A stretch of DNA of 64,000 nucleotides from Marasmius tenuissimus (Eukaryota > Basidiomycota > Agaricomycetes > Agaricales > Marasmiaceae). Position 1 is the stretch's first letter, and each line of letters starts with the position of its first letter. The stretch spans positions 1,364,001 to 1,428,000 of the forward strand of contig JAQOTA010000020.1 in NCBI GenBank assembly GCA_029532415.1, given 5' to 3'. Below are positions 46,039 to 57,455 of the stretch, one piece after another. The notes under the pieces were generated by a model. That model had not been told where the DNA came from. It was given only the letters and a program-made list of their open reading frames with translations, and searched no databases. Position numbers and translations under genes: made by a program.

Positions 46039-47895
46039 ATGTCAAATTCGACGCACAGAGAGGAACTGGAAACCGAGCTTTGCGATCAATGCCATTTGAC
46101 GTTCGTGCAAAAGCTCCATCCATCACCTCCTAACACTCTTTTTCGAGAACACTTCAACCATATACTCAACCGCGAGCTTGAGCAGGCGAGACTTCAGGAC
46201 GACATGGATGCTTTCCGAGCGTATAACGACCTACTCCAAAAACTCGACGCTACCAGGGAACAGGTAGTAGCTCTCAGAAATAAGGCAGGGATCAACGTCA
46301 CACGTCGTCAACATCTCGTGTCGTCGGTCAGGAAGATTCCTCCCGAGATATGGGCAGAAATATTCGCTGTGGTTTGTTTCTCAGGCTGCGAGAATATCTG
46401 GCCGTCTCGACATCGTCATCCCTCCCAGCTCTATCCTGTCAAGATCACAGAACATCGCGAAATCGTACCGCAAACATTAGCCCACGTCTGTGCTCAGTGG
46501 AGGAATACCGTCATCCTTCATCCTGTACTCTGGACTCGTGTCAGCATCGACCTTTCCCTTTTCCTTCAAAACGACGACGTGCTCCTTCAGCGTCGCGCCT
46601 CGGAAACGTTTCGAAGGGTACTAAAACGCTCTGCGTCTATGCCATTGGACGTTCGCGTGGAGTCATACGTCTTAGAAGACGATAATTCCCATTACCAGAT
46701 GCAGGGAGTATTGGGAGAAGCATTCAAAGCTGCTTTTGTCCATGCAAGGAGTCTTGACGCCACCCTCGATCTCTTTCGGCAAGTGGATTTCGTAGGCTTG
46801 ACGGCGTTCCCTACCTTGTGCTGCGCTATGCTCGAAAGCCATCGTCCCCTCCTACCATATCCAGACAGCTACGCTCGGGATCAAATTGGCGCTCTCCTTA
46901 CTGCTCCCAACCTCACCTCCATTTTCATCGGGACCACACGGTGGCTGGACGCATTGGGACCCTTTCCTTTTTGTAACGTCACTGCATTTACGTGCTACGA
47001 CGTGTTCACGAAAGAGGACTTGCGTCAGATTCATCAAGCCTGCCCACGGTTGGAGGATCTGAACATCAGAGTCGATTGGGTTCCCGATACGGACACGGAA
47101 TCCGACGCTCTCAGTTTCCCACGCCTTCGAAGACTCACTTTACATTACGACGGATGGAGCGACGTGCCTGTCTTGGATCATATCCTTGCACCATCCCTGA
47201 CCCACTTCGTCCAAGAATGTTGCACTAGTGGTCCCGACATGATTGAAGCGTTCCTGAATTTTGTGCATCGCAATGGCTGCTCCTTGCGTGCGGTATCCTT
47301 TCGAATCGATGCAATAGCTATCATTGGAGAGGCTCGAGATCTCTGGAATCGCGTTTGCGATGTCTTGCGCGTGACTAATGCGTTCAAGATAACTGTTGTT
47401 ACAGTCGACGTCGAGCAGTCACAGCAAGTCATCACCGAACTTGGATCGTTGATGAAGCCTTTCCCATATGAGAGCTCGACCTCGACCATACGCATGCGCA
47501 TGCCTGAATTGGATTCCCTTTCCGTTCTCATCGAACAGGCGTCATTCCAACGAGAGGATGGACCTACTCTTGTATCTATATTACAGGAATTCGCCTGCGC
47601 GGCCGGACTGAGGAACCAATACTGTTATCCCCCACCGAGAGACAATCCCTTCACAGCGGCTTCCTTATCCATTCAATTCCCCTCATGGGAGTTTAGCACT
47701 CCCAGGGCCTACGCGACGTATAGGGAGCTGTGCGGAACCACAAATTTCGATATGGATCAAGTTCGTCAACGAGCCAACGAGGTCGCAGGAAACCGTTTGA
47801 ATTTACGTTTACAGGTTGGGGGACAAGTTATCATTTCTTCTTGTCTTCCTGACAGCAAGGTGGACTCAACAACCAGAAATCTAGCAGCCACGTGA
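46039..47895 (+). CDS. F-box protein, 618 aa, intronless coding region
   Basis: The frame starts MSNSTHREELETELCDQC. A coiled-coil stretch (residues about 35-85, NRELEQARLQDDMDAFRAY) precedes the F-box IPPEIWAEIFAVVCFSG (about 103-120). The next block, TLAHVCAQWRNTVILHPVLW, is characteristic of the large Agaricomycete F-box family with N-terminal coiled coil. The remaining 450 residues are LRR-like without regular repeats (LTSIFIG, LRRLTLHYDG, LEDLNIRVD). It is expected to act as a substrate receptor of an SCF ubiquitin ligase; the substrate is unknown. Confidence 0.9.
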   Translation: MSNSTHREELETELCDQCHLTFVQKLHPSPPNTLFREHFNHILNRELEQARLQDDMDAFRAYNDLLQKLDATREQVVALRNKAGINVTRRQHLVSSVRKIPPEIWAEIFAVVCFSGCENIWPSRHRHPSQLYPVKITEHREIVPQTLAHVCAQWRNTVILHPVLWTRVSIDLSLFLQNDDVLLQRRASETFRRVLKRSASMPLDVRVESYVLEDDNSHYQMQGVLGEAFKAAFVHARSLDATLDLFRQVDFVGLTAFPTLCCAMLESHRPLLPYPDSYARDQIGALLTAPNLTSIFIGTTRWLDALGPFPFCNVTAFTCYDVFTKEDLRQIHQACPRLEDLNIRVDWVPDTDTESDALSFPRLRRLTLHYDGWSDVPVLDHILAPSLTHFVQECCTSGPDMIEAFLNFVHRNGCSLRAVSFRIDAIAIIGEARDLWNRVCDVLRVTNAFKITVVTVDVEQSQQVITELGSLMKPFPYESSTSTIRMRMPELDSLSVLIEQASFQREDGPTLVSILQEFACAAGLRNQYCYPPPRDNPFTAASLSIQFPSWEFSTPRAYATYRELCGTTNFDMDQVRQRANEVAGNRLNLRLQVGGQVIISSCLPDSKVDSTTRNLAAT

Positions 47896-48084
47896 ATCTT
47901 CTTTCGTTATCCAGTTTTGGAAAAAGGGATGTGTTACATCGTAATCCGTCTGATAACTAGTTCATCTTACACTCCTACATTACTGCGGTATTTAATCAGA
48001 ATATGGACGTCTTGATTATAGAATTTTTTGCTGCCCTCTTTCCCGACTTCAGAGAAAACCTCAACCAGTGGTTCGGTGGTCTCA

Positions 48085-49364
48085 ATGGTAAGATATTGGC
48101 CGAATATGTGCGACTTAGGCATGCTAACGGAAAGCTATAGTCATGGAATTACTCATCCAGCGCCAATCGTACGTTTCCGGAGGATGTATGGTTCGAAATC
48201 TTCCAGCACAGCGATCATCGCACGCTATATGCAGCACAGCGAACCTCATCAAGCATGTATCCCATCGCCACAAGAGCGATGTGTCGGGATATTTCTTATC
48301 AACACCCTGCGGTGGCTCGGAAGAATGAGCCGTTCTGGAAAAGACTTCAAGACCATTCGTCTCCGGATGAGAATACAGGGCTTACAACCTCCGTACGACT
48401 CCTCCTCCCACCCTGTTACCTTGCCTACCCCCGGACTATCAGTATAGGAGCAACCTGTCACCGTGATCCGAGCGGATACCGACAAGTATTCAAGTGGGAC
48501 GTCGCATTGAACCTCATGGGCTCAATGATGAACTTAACAGTCGTTCGTCTACGACACGTGCGGTTCCCTTGCAAATTTTTGTTGGACTTGGTCTTGGATT
48601 TAATCTCGCTTCGGGAGCTTTCATTGACAGACGTGGATATGCCTTCTGCTCTTGGTACATTGCCCAGCTCAGAGCGTCTTTCTCGCATGAGTAAGGTCTC
48701 AAACATTCATATAATAACCATATGCGGCTATGTGGATTCAGGCCTCTCCTATTTTGACTATACCGCTCGCATGCTTACAGCCCTGATATCACTGCCGAGT
48801 CTACGAACGCTCGTCATGGACGTTACATCTGGGCCCAGAATTGCCTCCCTCCTCCGCGGCGCTGGTGCGCTAACGATCGAGCGTATGATCATATACGACT
48901 ACCGCTGGCCAACCATACACTCCCAATGGTATCCAATCCTGGCAATCATGATGCCCAGCCTTCGGAGCACACTAACGCAACTATACATCCGGTCACTTAC
49001 GGACATCTGCGATGACATGACGCTGTCATGGAATTGTTTAGTGACTTACGAAGGCCCTTTATCCATCTTAACGCGTTTTAGTGTTGCATCGGTTTCCCAA
49101 CTTAGGACGCTTGTCATCACGGAGACCTTGGTAGATACGGACGCCTTTTTGAGATTGGTGCAGCGCGAAGGAAGCTTCGATTCACTCCAAAAAATTGCTC
49201 TCAATGTCGTTGACTTGGATGATGGAACGCTAGATGAGTTGTCTAGAGCAGCCCCAGTCCTGGAGGATCTGTATGTCGAAAGTGGTTATGAAGATATCTC
49301 CACGGTGAGAAGAGTCATTTCCGAAGAAACTAGCAACGGATCCCTAAAGTTGTTCTGTAGTTAA
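48085..49364 (+). CDS. F-box-type protein with LRR-like body, about 408 aa
   Basis: The long frame begins at 48141 after an intron (48088..48140, gtaaga..ctatag). The preferred start is the ATG at 48085-48087, immediately before that intron, giving MSWNYSSSANRTFPEDVWFE. The upstream ATG at 48003 splices into a wrong frame. FPEDVWFEIFQHSDHRTLYAA is a diverged F-box (longest motif shown in parts: FPEDVWFEIF, then SDHRTLYAAQRTS). Later segments LTVVRLRHV, LRELSLTDVD, LRTLVMDV are LRR-like. It lies head-to-tail behind the 618-aa F-box gene, and the two are not close copies. Confidence 0.72.
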
Positions 49365-49862
49365 TTTTCAATTCAAAGGCAGATACCATACGGCAGCTCT
49401 CAAGGCTGAAGCGACTAGCCCTGTTCTGTTTCGGTGACACCTACCGGCCTGGAGCATCTTCGCAGAAGGCACATGTTTCGTGTGCACTCTTGAGGTGGAG
49501 AAATGGCGGCTGTGTTAACTTGACCCAAGTCAGAATGGTAGCCACCAGCGTATGGGAGTGGAGGCCATCGGACAACGCATGGTATTCCGCAGCAATACAA
49601 GTAACGACTCTGGAAGATAGGATGTAAATATGATCAGAAATGACGACCTCGTTGTTGCTTGAATCCATGCGCCCAATGCCTGTGAACTCAGAGATTTGAT
49701 TTGAAGGACCAATGCAATCCAGTGTGGTATGCGACGTTGTAATGTCACTTTGTTTTATCGCCGAGAACTTGCGAGAACTGACTTTGTCGACGAACCTACG
49801 CTATCTTGCTTCATAAATAATCACCCAGCATGTTCGTATCGAGATGAATTCGTGAAACGATC

Positions 49863-50771
49863 ATGTCCTATCCCACTCGCTCGCATATTCTCAAACTGAC
49901 TTACAGGCAGCTCACCCATAGCAAGACATTCGTATCGACGATGACAAAGGAGGACTTGGATGCGTTAAGCTGGATCGTCGTGGATGGTGTCGCTGATGGA
50001 AATTCTACTACGTTATGTGTAGGAGAGGATAGGCCCGCGATCCTTACTATGGTCGGTGTGGTGAATAAAGAAGGCACCTGCGTCGCTCCTCATGGCCAAT
50101 ATCAGGTACGTGCCTGTGCCCGTTCTGGAGTAGTTGACCAACAAATTCTTCAGGGTCCGACCAAAAGTACGCCTTCTCTAGAGGAAGTACGCCTAACGAT
50201 CTGCCTTGCGAGGCCACCCCGGGAGATGCAACCTTTCTCCGTTCATTTTACATCGGGACTTCGCATGTTGCAGTACATCATAGGTAAGAAGCGCAGCACG
50301 GCTATCGGATGGAAAGTCGGGGGCATTTCCGGCGGAGACTTTTGGGGAAGACCGATGGATATCAAGTCTATCACGTTCTCGCACAACTTGTTTCGACCAG
50401 TAGACAAAGGCGATTTCCCGTTCATGGACAGAGATTTCACGGACCGGTACAAAGGTATGGGTTGTCGTGACTGTCACTGAACTGGAGTGCTAACGACTCA
50501 TCTCCATGCAGTTGGTGCAACGTCTGGATGGGTTGTTCTGCCCAGTGCTGAACAAGAGCTAAGAAGAATAATAGCCTGTCGTTCTCATAAAGTTCAACCA
50601 GTCGCGGCGCGTGGTAGACACGGCGATCTTATCTCACCTGCAGATCTACCGTCGGCGTTACGCCCTGGAGTTCTCGTCCAAATATCTTTTTCGCTCAGCC
50701 ATAGAGCAATTCCTGACCTCAAAATTGATAAATTCAGTCTCATAATGCAATCTGTTAGCGTGATAGTATAG
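49863..50771 (+). CDS. Agaricomycete protein of unknown function, 267 aa
   Basis: Exons: 49863..50105, 50154..50454 and 50512..50771, phases 0 and 1, total 804 nt. A later in-frame start at 49941 (MTKEDLDALSWIVVDGV) may be the real one. The C-terminal part (DLISPADLPSALRPGVLV, followed by a beta-strand-like QISFSLSHR and DKFSLIMQSVSVIV) resembles short proteins I associate with Agaricomycete genomes, without known function. The first intron is in frame and could be retained. Confidence 0.6.
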
Positions 50772-52075
50772 ATGTTAAACTCACTTGAATTCGTTATATA
50801 TCTATTATTTTGGCATTCTGCATCGACGTAGTTGCAGAAAAACAGCGTCTGTTACAATGAGGATATGGACGGCCATAGAGGTGGCGTACGAATCAGGAAA
50901 CATATCTGAATACTCCGAGTCGCTCAAATATCATGAACCGAACAGACCTGTCGCATGGAGAGACAATGAGCACACTTCCCGGGAAATGATAAGCAAAATA
51001 CGACTCACGTCGTTCCACAATCGAGAGCACCGACGAACTCTTCCTACTTCAACTCTTTCTTGGTGGTACTCGTGCTCGCAGTAGGTGCATTCCTCCGATA
51101 CTCCAAAAGTTAAGAGTAATTGGGCTGTAGGCAATTCCAGGGTATTCCTTGGTGGATGTGAGTGCCTGTTTGACTTGATCCCATTGCCCAATGGACACGA
51201 GGAGGCGTAGATGAAGTACCCGGATGGAGGTCTACATAGTTGTAAGAGCTCTTCACCGTAGCTTGTGGATATTGTAGATAGCTGCGATAGTGGATCTGGT
51301 ATCTTGTTGGATGAAGGTAAGCCGACAAAGACGACAGAGACGCCTACGTAGACGTTTGGGGATCATCAGACTTGTCATGTACTTCAGATGTGCCGTGTGA
51401 ACGAGGTTGGCGGGTCGGCGGGTAAGTTGAAGGTAATGATACATCTCCGAAGTAGTCTGCGCGACAACGAAGTTGGATGGTTCTGCATGGCACCGATACC
51501 CCATTCCCTAGAGCTCCTAACGTCGACCTACAATACCGTGAACAACACCACCTCGAGAAAAAAAATCGGTCAGTTAAAAATGGCTAACGACTTCAGAAGT
51601 TGAACTGGAAAATAGCAGAAACCGAGCAGACTGAGAACAATCGGATGATATGATGCAGACTAGGGCAAGGATCCGAGGAATGTTCTTGGTGAACTTCGTT
51701 GACGAAATAGAGGTGAGCGCAGGACATGACAGAGACACAGATGCGATGAGAACAAGTTCACCTGAAGGAGAAGTCCTGGTCAGTCATTCGAAGCACGTTA
51801 ACATTGCAGACCTGAGAGTAAACCCCATAGAAAACAGTCGAATACCTCCTTTCCTCGCCTTTGGTTTTGAACTAATCGAACCTCAGCGAACGGCGCTCGC
51901 GTTCCTGGTTGTGATAAGGCTCAGGGTACGATTGACGCGATGACGGGTGTCCTGCCGAGATATCGGACTCGGACCAAAGTTTAGAGGCTCGGACTCCGAC
52001 CCTCCGACCGAGCCGACAGTGATCAAATTGCTTAACAATAGCATAGCATCGGGTGAGTCGATCGAATACTGGGAC
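50772..52075. other. Intergenic, no supported gene; possible hAT debris
   Basis: Near 51962-52020 a cluster of ggctcggactccgac-like motifs in both orientations resembles the subterminal sequence of small DNA elements, but clean ends were not found. Confidence 0.35.
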
Positions 52076-52195
52076 TAGGGCTGCTCAATTCTCAGTTCGT
52101 CGGCCGCTCGTCAGCTCGTCCCGGGCGAAACTCGCAAAAAATTCCCGCGAAATAAGCTGACGAACTGGGGACGAACTGAGAATTGAGCAGTCCTA
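52076..52195. mobile_element. 120-bp inverted-repeat element (short MITE)
   Basis: The left end TAGGGCTGCTCAATTCTCAG (plus TTCGTC) is repeated inverted at the right end with one mismatch over 26 bp, so the whole unit can fold back. The centre contains a second partly inverted segment (cgtcagctcgtccc / gacgaactgggg). The TAG-start suggests a hAT-type derivative. No convincing target-site duplication is visible in the flanks. Confidence 0.72.
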
Positions 52196-52391
52196 CTACC
52201 AATCCATTTTCTCATCATGAAACTGACGGTATGTATGTGATTGTAATTCTTGCTCAATTCTTATGATTACAACTACATATACATAATCACTATCTTATCC
52301 GCCAGTACCGTCCGGCATTATCCGCGATCCCTCCTAGCTCCCAGGTCGCCTTGTTTTAGTACCGGTGCGTTGAGAAAATAACTTTGTGGAC

Positions 52392-53901
52392 TTAATAAGA
52401 CTCTACCCAACGATCGTTCATCAGCATCCGCCTCCAAAGAATATTGAAGTGGGATAAAATGTGTCCAAATCTGAGAACTACCATGGGATGTGGCGCTCTT
52501 CGAATCCAGATGTGGAAAGCACGTTGAGCTAACATTCGACCAACTTCGTGCCAAAAGTCCACATGGAGATCCTCAATGATGGATAAACGAAGCCGCATGC
52601 AAGTAAGTGAATGGGGATTGCATAGAGCAGTCTACAATTGAGATTTCAGTCCCTTGATCCCGAGAACTGAATTGATGAGCACTCACCAAATCTCCGGTTA
52701 ACAACTTAACGTGCAACTTTGATAGGCACGGACAAGACCCCATCACGAAGCCTATCTCCCGCTCATGAGAAAGCGTGATCGCAAGAGTTGTCAGGTCTGC
52801 CAGTAGACCGCGACCTACTACATCGAAACCACCTACACGTACGAAGTTCACGCTCTGCCAACAGCTCATCTTGGCAGAACTAATGTCCAGGAAATCTCCA
52901 ACTCCCCCTTGGTAATGCGCCAGATTCTTGAACGACCCCCAATGGTAATGACTGCTTGTACCAGACCCTTCCGACGCCGGCGTAGTTATGGATCGTAGGG
53001 TATCTCTACTGCTACTAAGATACTCGCCTAAAGCCGATAAACTATAATCGTGTTGCGGTATTCTGCCGCATGTCGATGCCAGCAACACGAAGTTGTCCAG
53101 AGACTGCACGCCTTTGAGCGAAACCGCATTCCGACCTTGTTGCCAATACCACGATTCCAATATGCAGGATCCCCCTTCCGATAATCGAGACCTCCAGGCG
53201 ACATGAAGGGCGTTCCATGTTGTAACATCAAGTTGCAGCTCCTCGAGATTGGGAAGAGTCACCAATAGAAGAACCGTGTCCCACTGTGCAGGAGTGAGCG
53301 CAGCCAGGTGGGCGCCAACTAATGAGATATGACGTAGAGCCTGTGGTAGCAACGAAGGGGTGAGGCTGTGTCGGGCTTCTGGTTCAGGAGAAGAGGAAAT
53401 ACACCCTGCATCAATCTTCAATGCTTGCAATCCAGGGACGCTACCCAGCAATGCCAGTAGCTCGGTGATCGGGAACGGAGCTATGCGAATATGAAGTGAG
53501 GTAAGGCGCGGAAACATGCTCAAGAAACCGAACACTGTTCCGAGACCATCAAGAAAAGCAACATCTGCACATCCGGGTTGCGTCGTACTTTTGTGTTTTC
53601 TCTCCTCAACATAACTTCCTAATGTCGCAGATCTGGGAGTTCGAAGCATCCGGTGGTGTCCGATTGTCGCAGCCTTCCACCTTCCGATGCCTTTGAAGTT
53701 GGATGCCTTCGAGCTCGATAACCCTTCCCAGAACCTGACCGCTTCACGAAAGCCAACATCATCTCGCAGGAAGATGTCTTGATATGCCCAAGTAAAAGCA
53801 GAGGCATACCACTGCTTAGAAACGCGAGCGAGTCTTCGACGAGATTCGGTAGGTACGAAGGAGACTATCAACTCCATTGTTTCAGGAGCCATCTTGTCCA
53901 T
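52392..53901 (-). CDS. F-box protein with LRR-like body, 484 aa
   Basis: Two exons: 53901..52687 and 52631..52392, joined at phase 0 over a 55-nt intron (gtgagt..ttgtag). The F-box is at the very N-terminus: MAPETMELIVSFVPTESRRR then LARVSKQWYASAFTW. The body has irregular leucine-rich stretches (LTSLHIRIAP, LQALKIDAG, LRHISLVGAHL, LEELQLDVT, LDNFVLLAS). Without the splice the frame runs into an unrelated 40-residue tail; with it the protein ends MLMNDRWVESY. Confidence 0.82.
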
Positions 53902-54099
53902 AATCTAGAACATCGTTATGAGTTTACTTGTATGTGTACTATGCCGTACTGCTCACCAATCAGTAGAAAGAACGATACGTCTGTGCCCTCTACACCGTCT
54001 CTGATCGACCCTTTTATTGGATTTCTGAACGCCAAGAGTACGGGTACTCCACAGTCTCCACCCCCACAAGCCCACTTGCTTTGCTTTTGCACTATGGTG

Positions 54100-54250
54100 C
54101 ATCGTGCCAAGTACGCATATGAAAGCAAGTGTCCTTCTTCATTGACATGCATACACCTCGGCATAACCCCGATACCGCCAAGAGGCATTATCCAGGTGGC
54201 ATTATCGCCAACAGCACGATCCCGAGCGAATTCATAAGCAAGGCGCCGTC
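54100..54250 (-). pseudogene. Fragment related to the 59.5-61.1 kb locus
   Basis: Two blocks lie side by side here: about 56 bp at 54100-54155 similar to 59478-59533, and about 80 bp at 54168-54248 similar to 60969-61051. Order and orientation are the same, but the roughly 1.4 kb separating them at the other site is missing. On the minus strand the second block reads LAYEFARDRAVGD then ATWIMPLGGI, matching the nucleotidyltransferase-like gene at 60676-61837. It is a relic of a duplicated copy with an internal deletion. Confidence 0.65.
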
Positions 54251-54254
54251 TGGA

Positions 54255-54566
54255 AGCAACTCGAACGCACCTCCTCCCAGGAATGGCCTGGGACGCAGCA
54301 CATTTCTCGCAGTGACCTTCCTGACAGCATTATCTGCGTACACATCAGGCCCCTTATTCCCTCCATCTCCCATCTCCCTACTCTTCCCCTGTCCAGCACC
54401 ACCAGCTTCCGATCCCAATTCCGACGAATCCAAGGCATATCTAGAAGACTTAGAGAAGCAGATGCTATCATTACCTATCTTGGAAGAGCTCAGAAAGGCC
54501 TCCGACGCGAACGAATGGCACGAAGCGTTGAAGACGGTGCATACGTCACTGTTTGAAGCCATCTAA
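54255..54566 (+). pseudogene. N-terminal fragment of a thioesterase-like gene
   Basis: The frame contains STFLAVTFLTALSAYTSG (hydrophobic, signal/anchor-like), LFPPSPISLLFPCPAPP and LEKQMLSLPILEELRKASD then NEWHEA. This is the recognisable N-terminal region of fungal mitochondrial-type acyl-CoA thioesterases (hotdog 4HBT superfamily). The hotdog domain (H/G-rich HGGxxxTLLDE segment) that should follow is absent; the frame stops 13 codons after NEWHEA. The upstream side abuts the relic at 54100-54250, so both ends are truncated. Confidence 0.5.
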
Positions 54567-55539
54567 CGTTGGTGAAGTCGAGACGAGAGATGTAGTCTAC
54601 GTCGCACGGGTCGGATGCTGTTACTGAGTTGACCATGAGCTGAGTGGAATATATCAGTGAGTTGTCTCTGTCGGCTGTCGCTCGTGCTTTTGGTGCTGAA
54701 TAAGAGTCTCCCACCTAAATTGAGGTGGAGCCCACAGCAATTAAGATTTAAAAGCGATTAGTATCCCTATAGAAGCTGTCGAGTAAAGTGACCAGGAAAC
54801 ACCGACCTCATCTAAGAGTTCCATCTCGATTCTAATCGTCTGTTTACCCTTGATCCAATTTGCCACCTTTGTTTGATATTCCAGTGATGATCAATAATTG
54901 ACACAATAACATCATAATGGGCTGACCGTTGCAAAGTGATGGTGGTGGTTGAGAGTCAAGAGCAGCAGAGTCCTTGACGCGTCGATTGAGTGTGAACTGA
55001 TTCGCCGGCGCCATTGATTTCAGCGCAAGCGCCGAAAGAGCCATAACCCTAAACCTACACCAGTCTACGCGCGCTCACCAGCGGTCACTGGTGTTTACCA
55101 TTCAACAATGACCACCATACTGACTCTGGGAGGAATGTCCAATCTTCGGTGAGCTTCGATGGGTTTGACTCAATATACTGGGTTTTGATGTCCATACATG
55201 TCTCTCGTAGCCCAGTCGTGGGCGGGGTACTTACGTCATGATGGTGGCGTGAATCGAGACTCGGACTTTTGGGTTCCGGGACCATGCCCATGCGGCTATG
55301 AATCTTACTTGTTTGAGTCGCTTGAGTTGTGGAGGGACAGCAACTTGGGCATTGCGGAAAGGTAGTAGTGGCGCTTCGGAGTCCTGGTTTCGCGATCCGA
55401 CAATCTTAAACAACCGCGTGGTGATTGGGGAAGTTTGTGTAGGTGAGAGAATCGCTTGGGCAGTTGTAAGTATATTATCTCCTTTCTGATATCTAGTTAT
55501 ATAGTGGGTAACTTCAATAGTTCTCTGTTTCTCCTACAT
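54567..55539. other. Intergenic, no gene seen
   Basis: Only short frames without splice support. Confidence 0.35.
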
Positions 55540-57015
55540 ATGCCTCCCTCACCTGATAACCCCCTCTTCCCTATCGTCTTTTCCAACGGATCCCAACCAG
55601 AGTTTATCTCGACACGACCGACGCTCGTTGTACTGCAACGTCAATCGAGATGGTTCGAACTCGTATCGTTTGATGGGTTTGTAATTTCAGCTGAACACTG
55701 CGCTGTGCTTATCTTGCTCCCATAGGTCAGACAGGCTTCCAATTGAGATATGGACAAGGATATTTCGCCTCCTCCCACAGGCCGATTTATTGGCTTGCGT
55801 TGTGTTAAAAAAACGGCTGTCTTCTGCCGCCCGTCTTGTGCTGTACAGATCACTCAGTTTCGACAACTTCTCGGTCGCATGGTGGAATGCTGCGTTCTGG
55901 CAATCAGGTAATGGGAATGCTTTCCGTTGCGCGACTCGTTCGGTCACGATTGGATCTGCAAACGCATTGGATCCATTGGTTGGAACCCTGGTCACCACAG
56001 TCAATTCTTTCCCGAATCTAGACATGCTGACCATTATTAACCAGGAGGTGCATGTCGCGGACGTTTTCGCTATGTTGCAGGAGAGAAATGTGAAGTATTT
56101 GGTCTTGGAGGATGTGGCCCTTCATCGCCACAAAGGGCCGATTCCTTCCCTTGAGCCTGTGCGACGGGAGTGCGACTTGCTGCCTGCAGCTCCATCTACT
56201 ATAATCCTCAAAGGCGTGCCGTGGAATGCCATCTTGGATCCCTTTCTTCTCCTTCCGAAGACACTGGGTTCTCCTAATCTCACCTTTATCGAGATAGACG
56301 TCAGGTCATTTACTGCTATTGTCAGGGCGTTCCCTCGGGTGTTGGAGATGCTTGGAGCCAATCTAAACAGATTCAGAATGTTGCGCTCGGAATGGCATCC
56401 TGGCGCGAAGCTTCAGAGATCCTGCATGATAGATCTTCGGGACGCCTTGTCTGGCTGTCACTCCTCTTTACAGTGCATCGAGGTGCTCGTCTCATGCGCG
56501 CTTATCTATCGGGACCGTCCTCTCTCCTTGTCCAACTTGACCTCATTCTCTGGTCCAGAGGAACTTCTGCCAATGCTTGGAAAATGCCCGTATCTGGAGC
56601 ATTTGATTGTCGACTCGGTGAGCCACTTATCTCGCACTCCGGTCCTGACTCGGACGTGGCCGTCGGTTCGCAGCATTGCGATCCTCAGATGGCCTGGGTT
56701 ATACGACAATGTCGCGAATTTGTTGACTTGTGTTCCCTACATAACGTCGTTTGATTTGAACTGCTTACCCTATATTGATTTGGTGAGTGAATTCATCTTA
56801 TACAGAGTTTAGCGATCCTGACCAATTCCATTCGTTTGTAGGACAATTTGATGCCCCTCGGTCCGTTGCTGAAGTCGCAGGGAGAGCTAAGCCTCATAAA
56901 GCTCTCTTTCGTGGGATGCGAGGATGGGATAGTAAGAGATTTGTCGTTGTTAGCTCTTGAGTGGACGGCGATTTTGGGTGATTCAGTGGGTTTGGCGTTC
57001 GACGACAGCGACTAG
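55540..57015 (+). CDS. F-box protein with LRR-like body, 455 aa
   Basis: Exons: 55540..55676, 55726..56782 and 56842..57015, phases 2 and 0, total 1368 nt. Exon 1 starts MPPSPDNPLFPIVFSNGSQP and its splice creates SDRLPIEIWTRIFRLLPQAD, a textbook F-box, followed by LLACVVLKKRLSSAARLVLY. The body is LRR-like (LDMLTIINQEV, VKYLVLEDVAL, LTSFSGPEELL, LEHLIVDSVS). The protein ends AFDDSD. Reading only the long uninterrupted frame would miss the F-box, which lies across the first intron. Confidence 0.88.
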
Positions 57016-57455
57016 AGTTGTATAAGCAGCTCTGGTTCTTATATGTCTTGTTCTGATATTCAGCGAGTACTTGTATTTTACTTGATTGACCGTCTGGTCG
57101 ACATGGGGGGAAGAAATAGGAACTGCCGGCAGTGGCAACACGTTCAAATGATCTCGTGTTACTACCACGGGACCATGCTTTTGTGGACAACTCTGGTTCT
57201 TAGTTTCCCTATATAGCCCTGTGGCTGGGCGTACAAAAACTAGAATGCTACAAATTCCGGGGTATACAGCCAGAGAAACACGACAATAGTTGACAGAGGT
57301 GGTATCATAAGTAGATAAACTGTCCCAAAATACTGACCCACGAACCCGATCCTAACCTCCAAACAAATATTCGAACGATCGTGATTCGTGTGCTTGGAGA
57401 AATCATAAATGACCTGTGAGACGTCCCCTTCAACCTAATCCCTAGCGTGAAACTA
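57016..57455. other. Intergenic between convergent genes, no feature seen
   Basis: 3' ends of the F-box gene and the zinc-binding protein face each other here. Confidence 0.4.

Noticed and set aside
54129..54254. The first 40 residues of the plus-strand thioesterase-like frame
   Set aside because: This part is antisense to the relic of the nucleotidyltransferase-like gene, so it is not part of the thioesterase.
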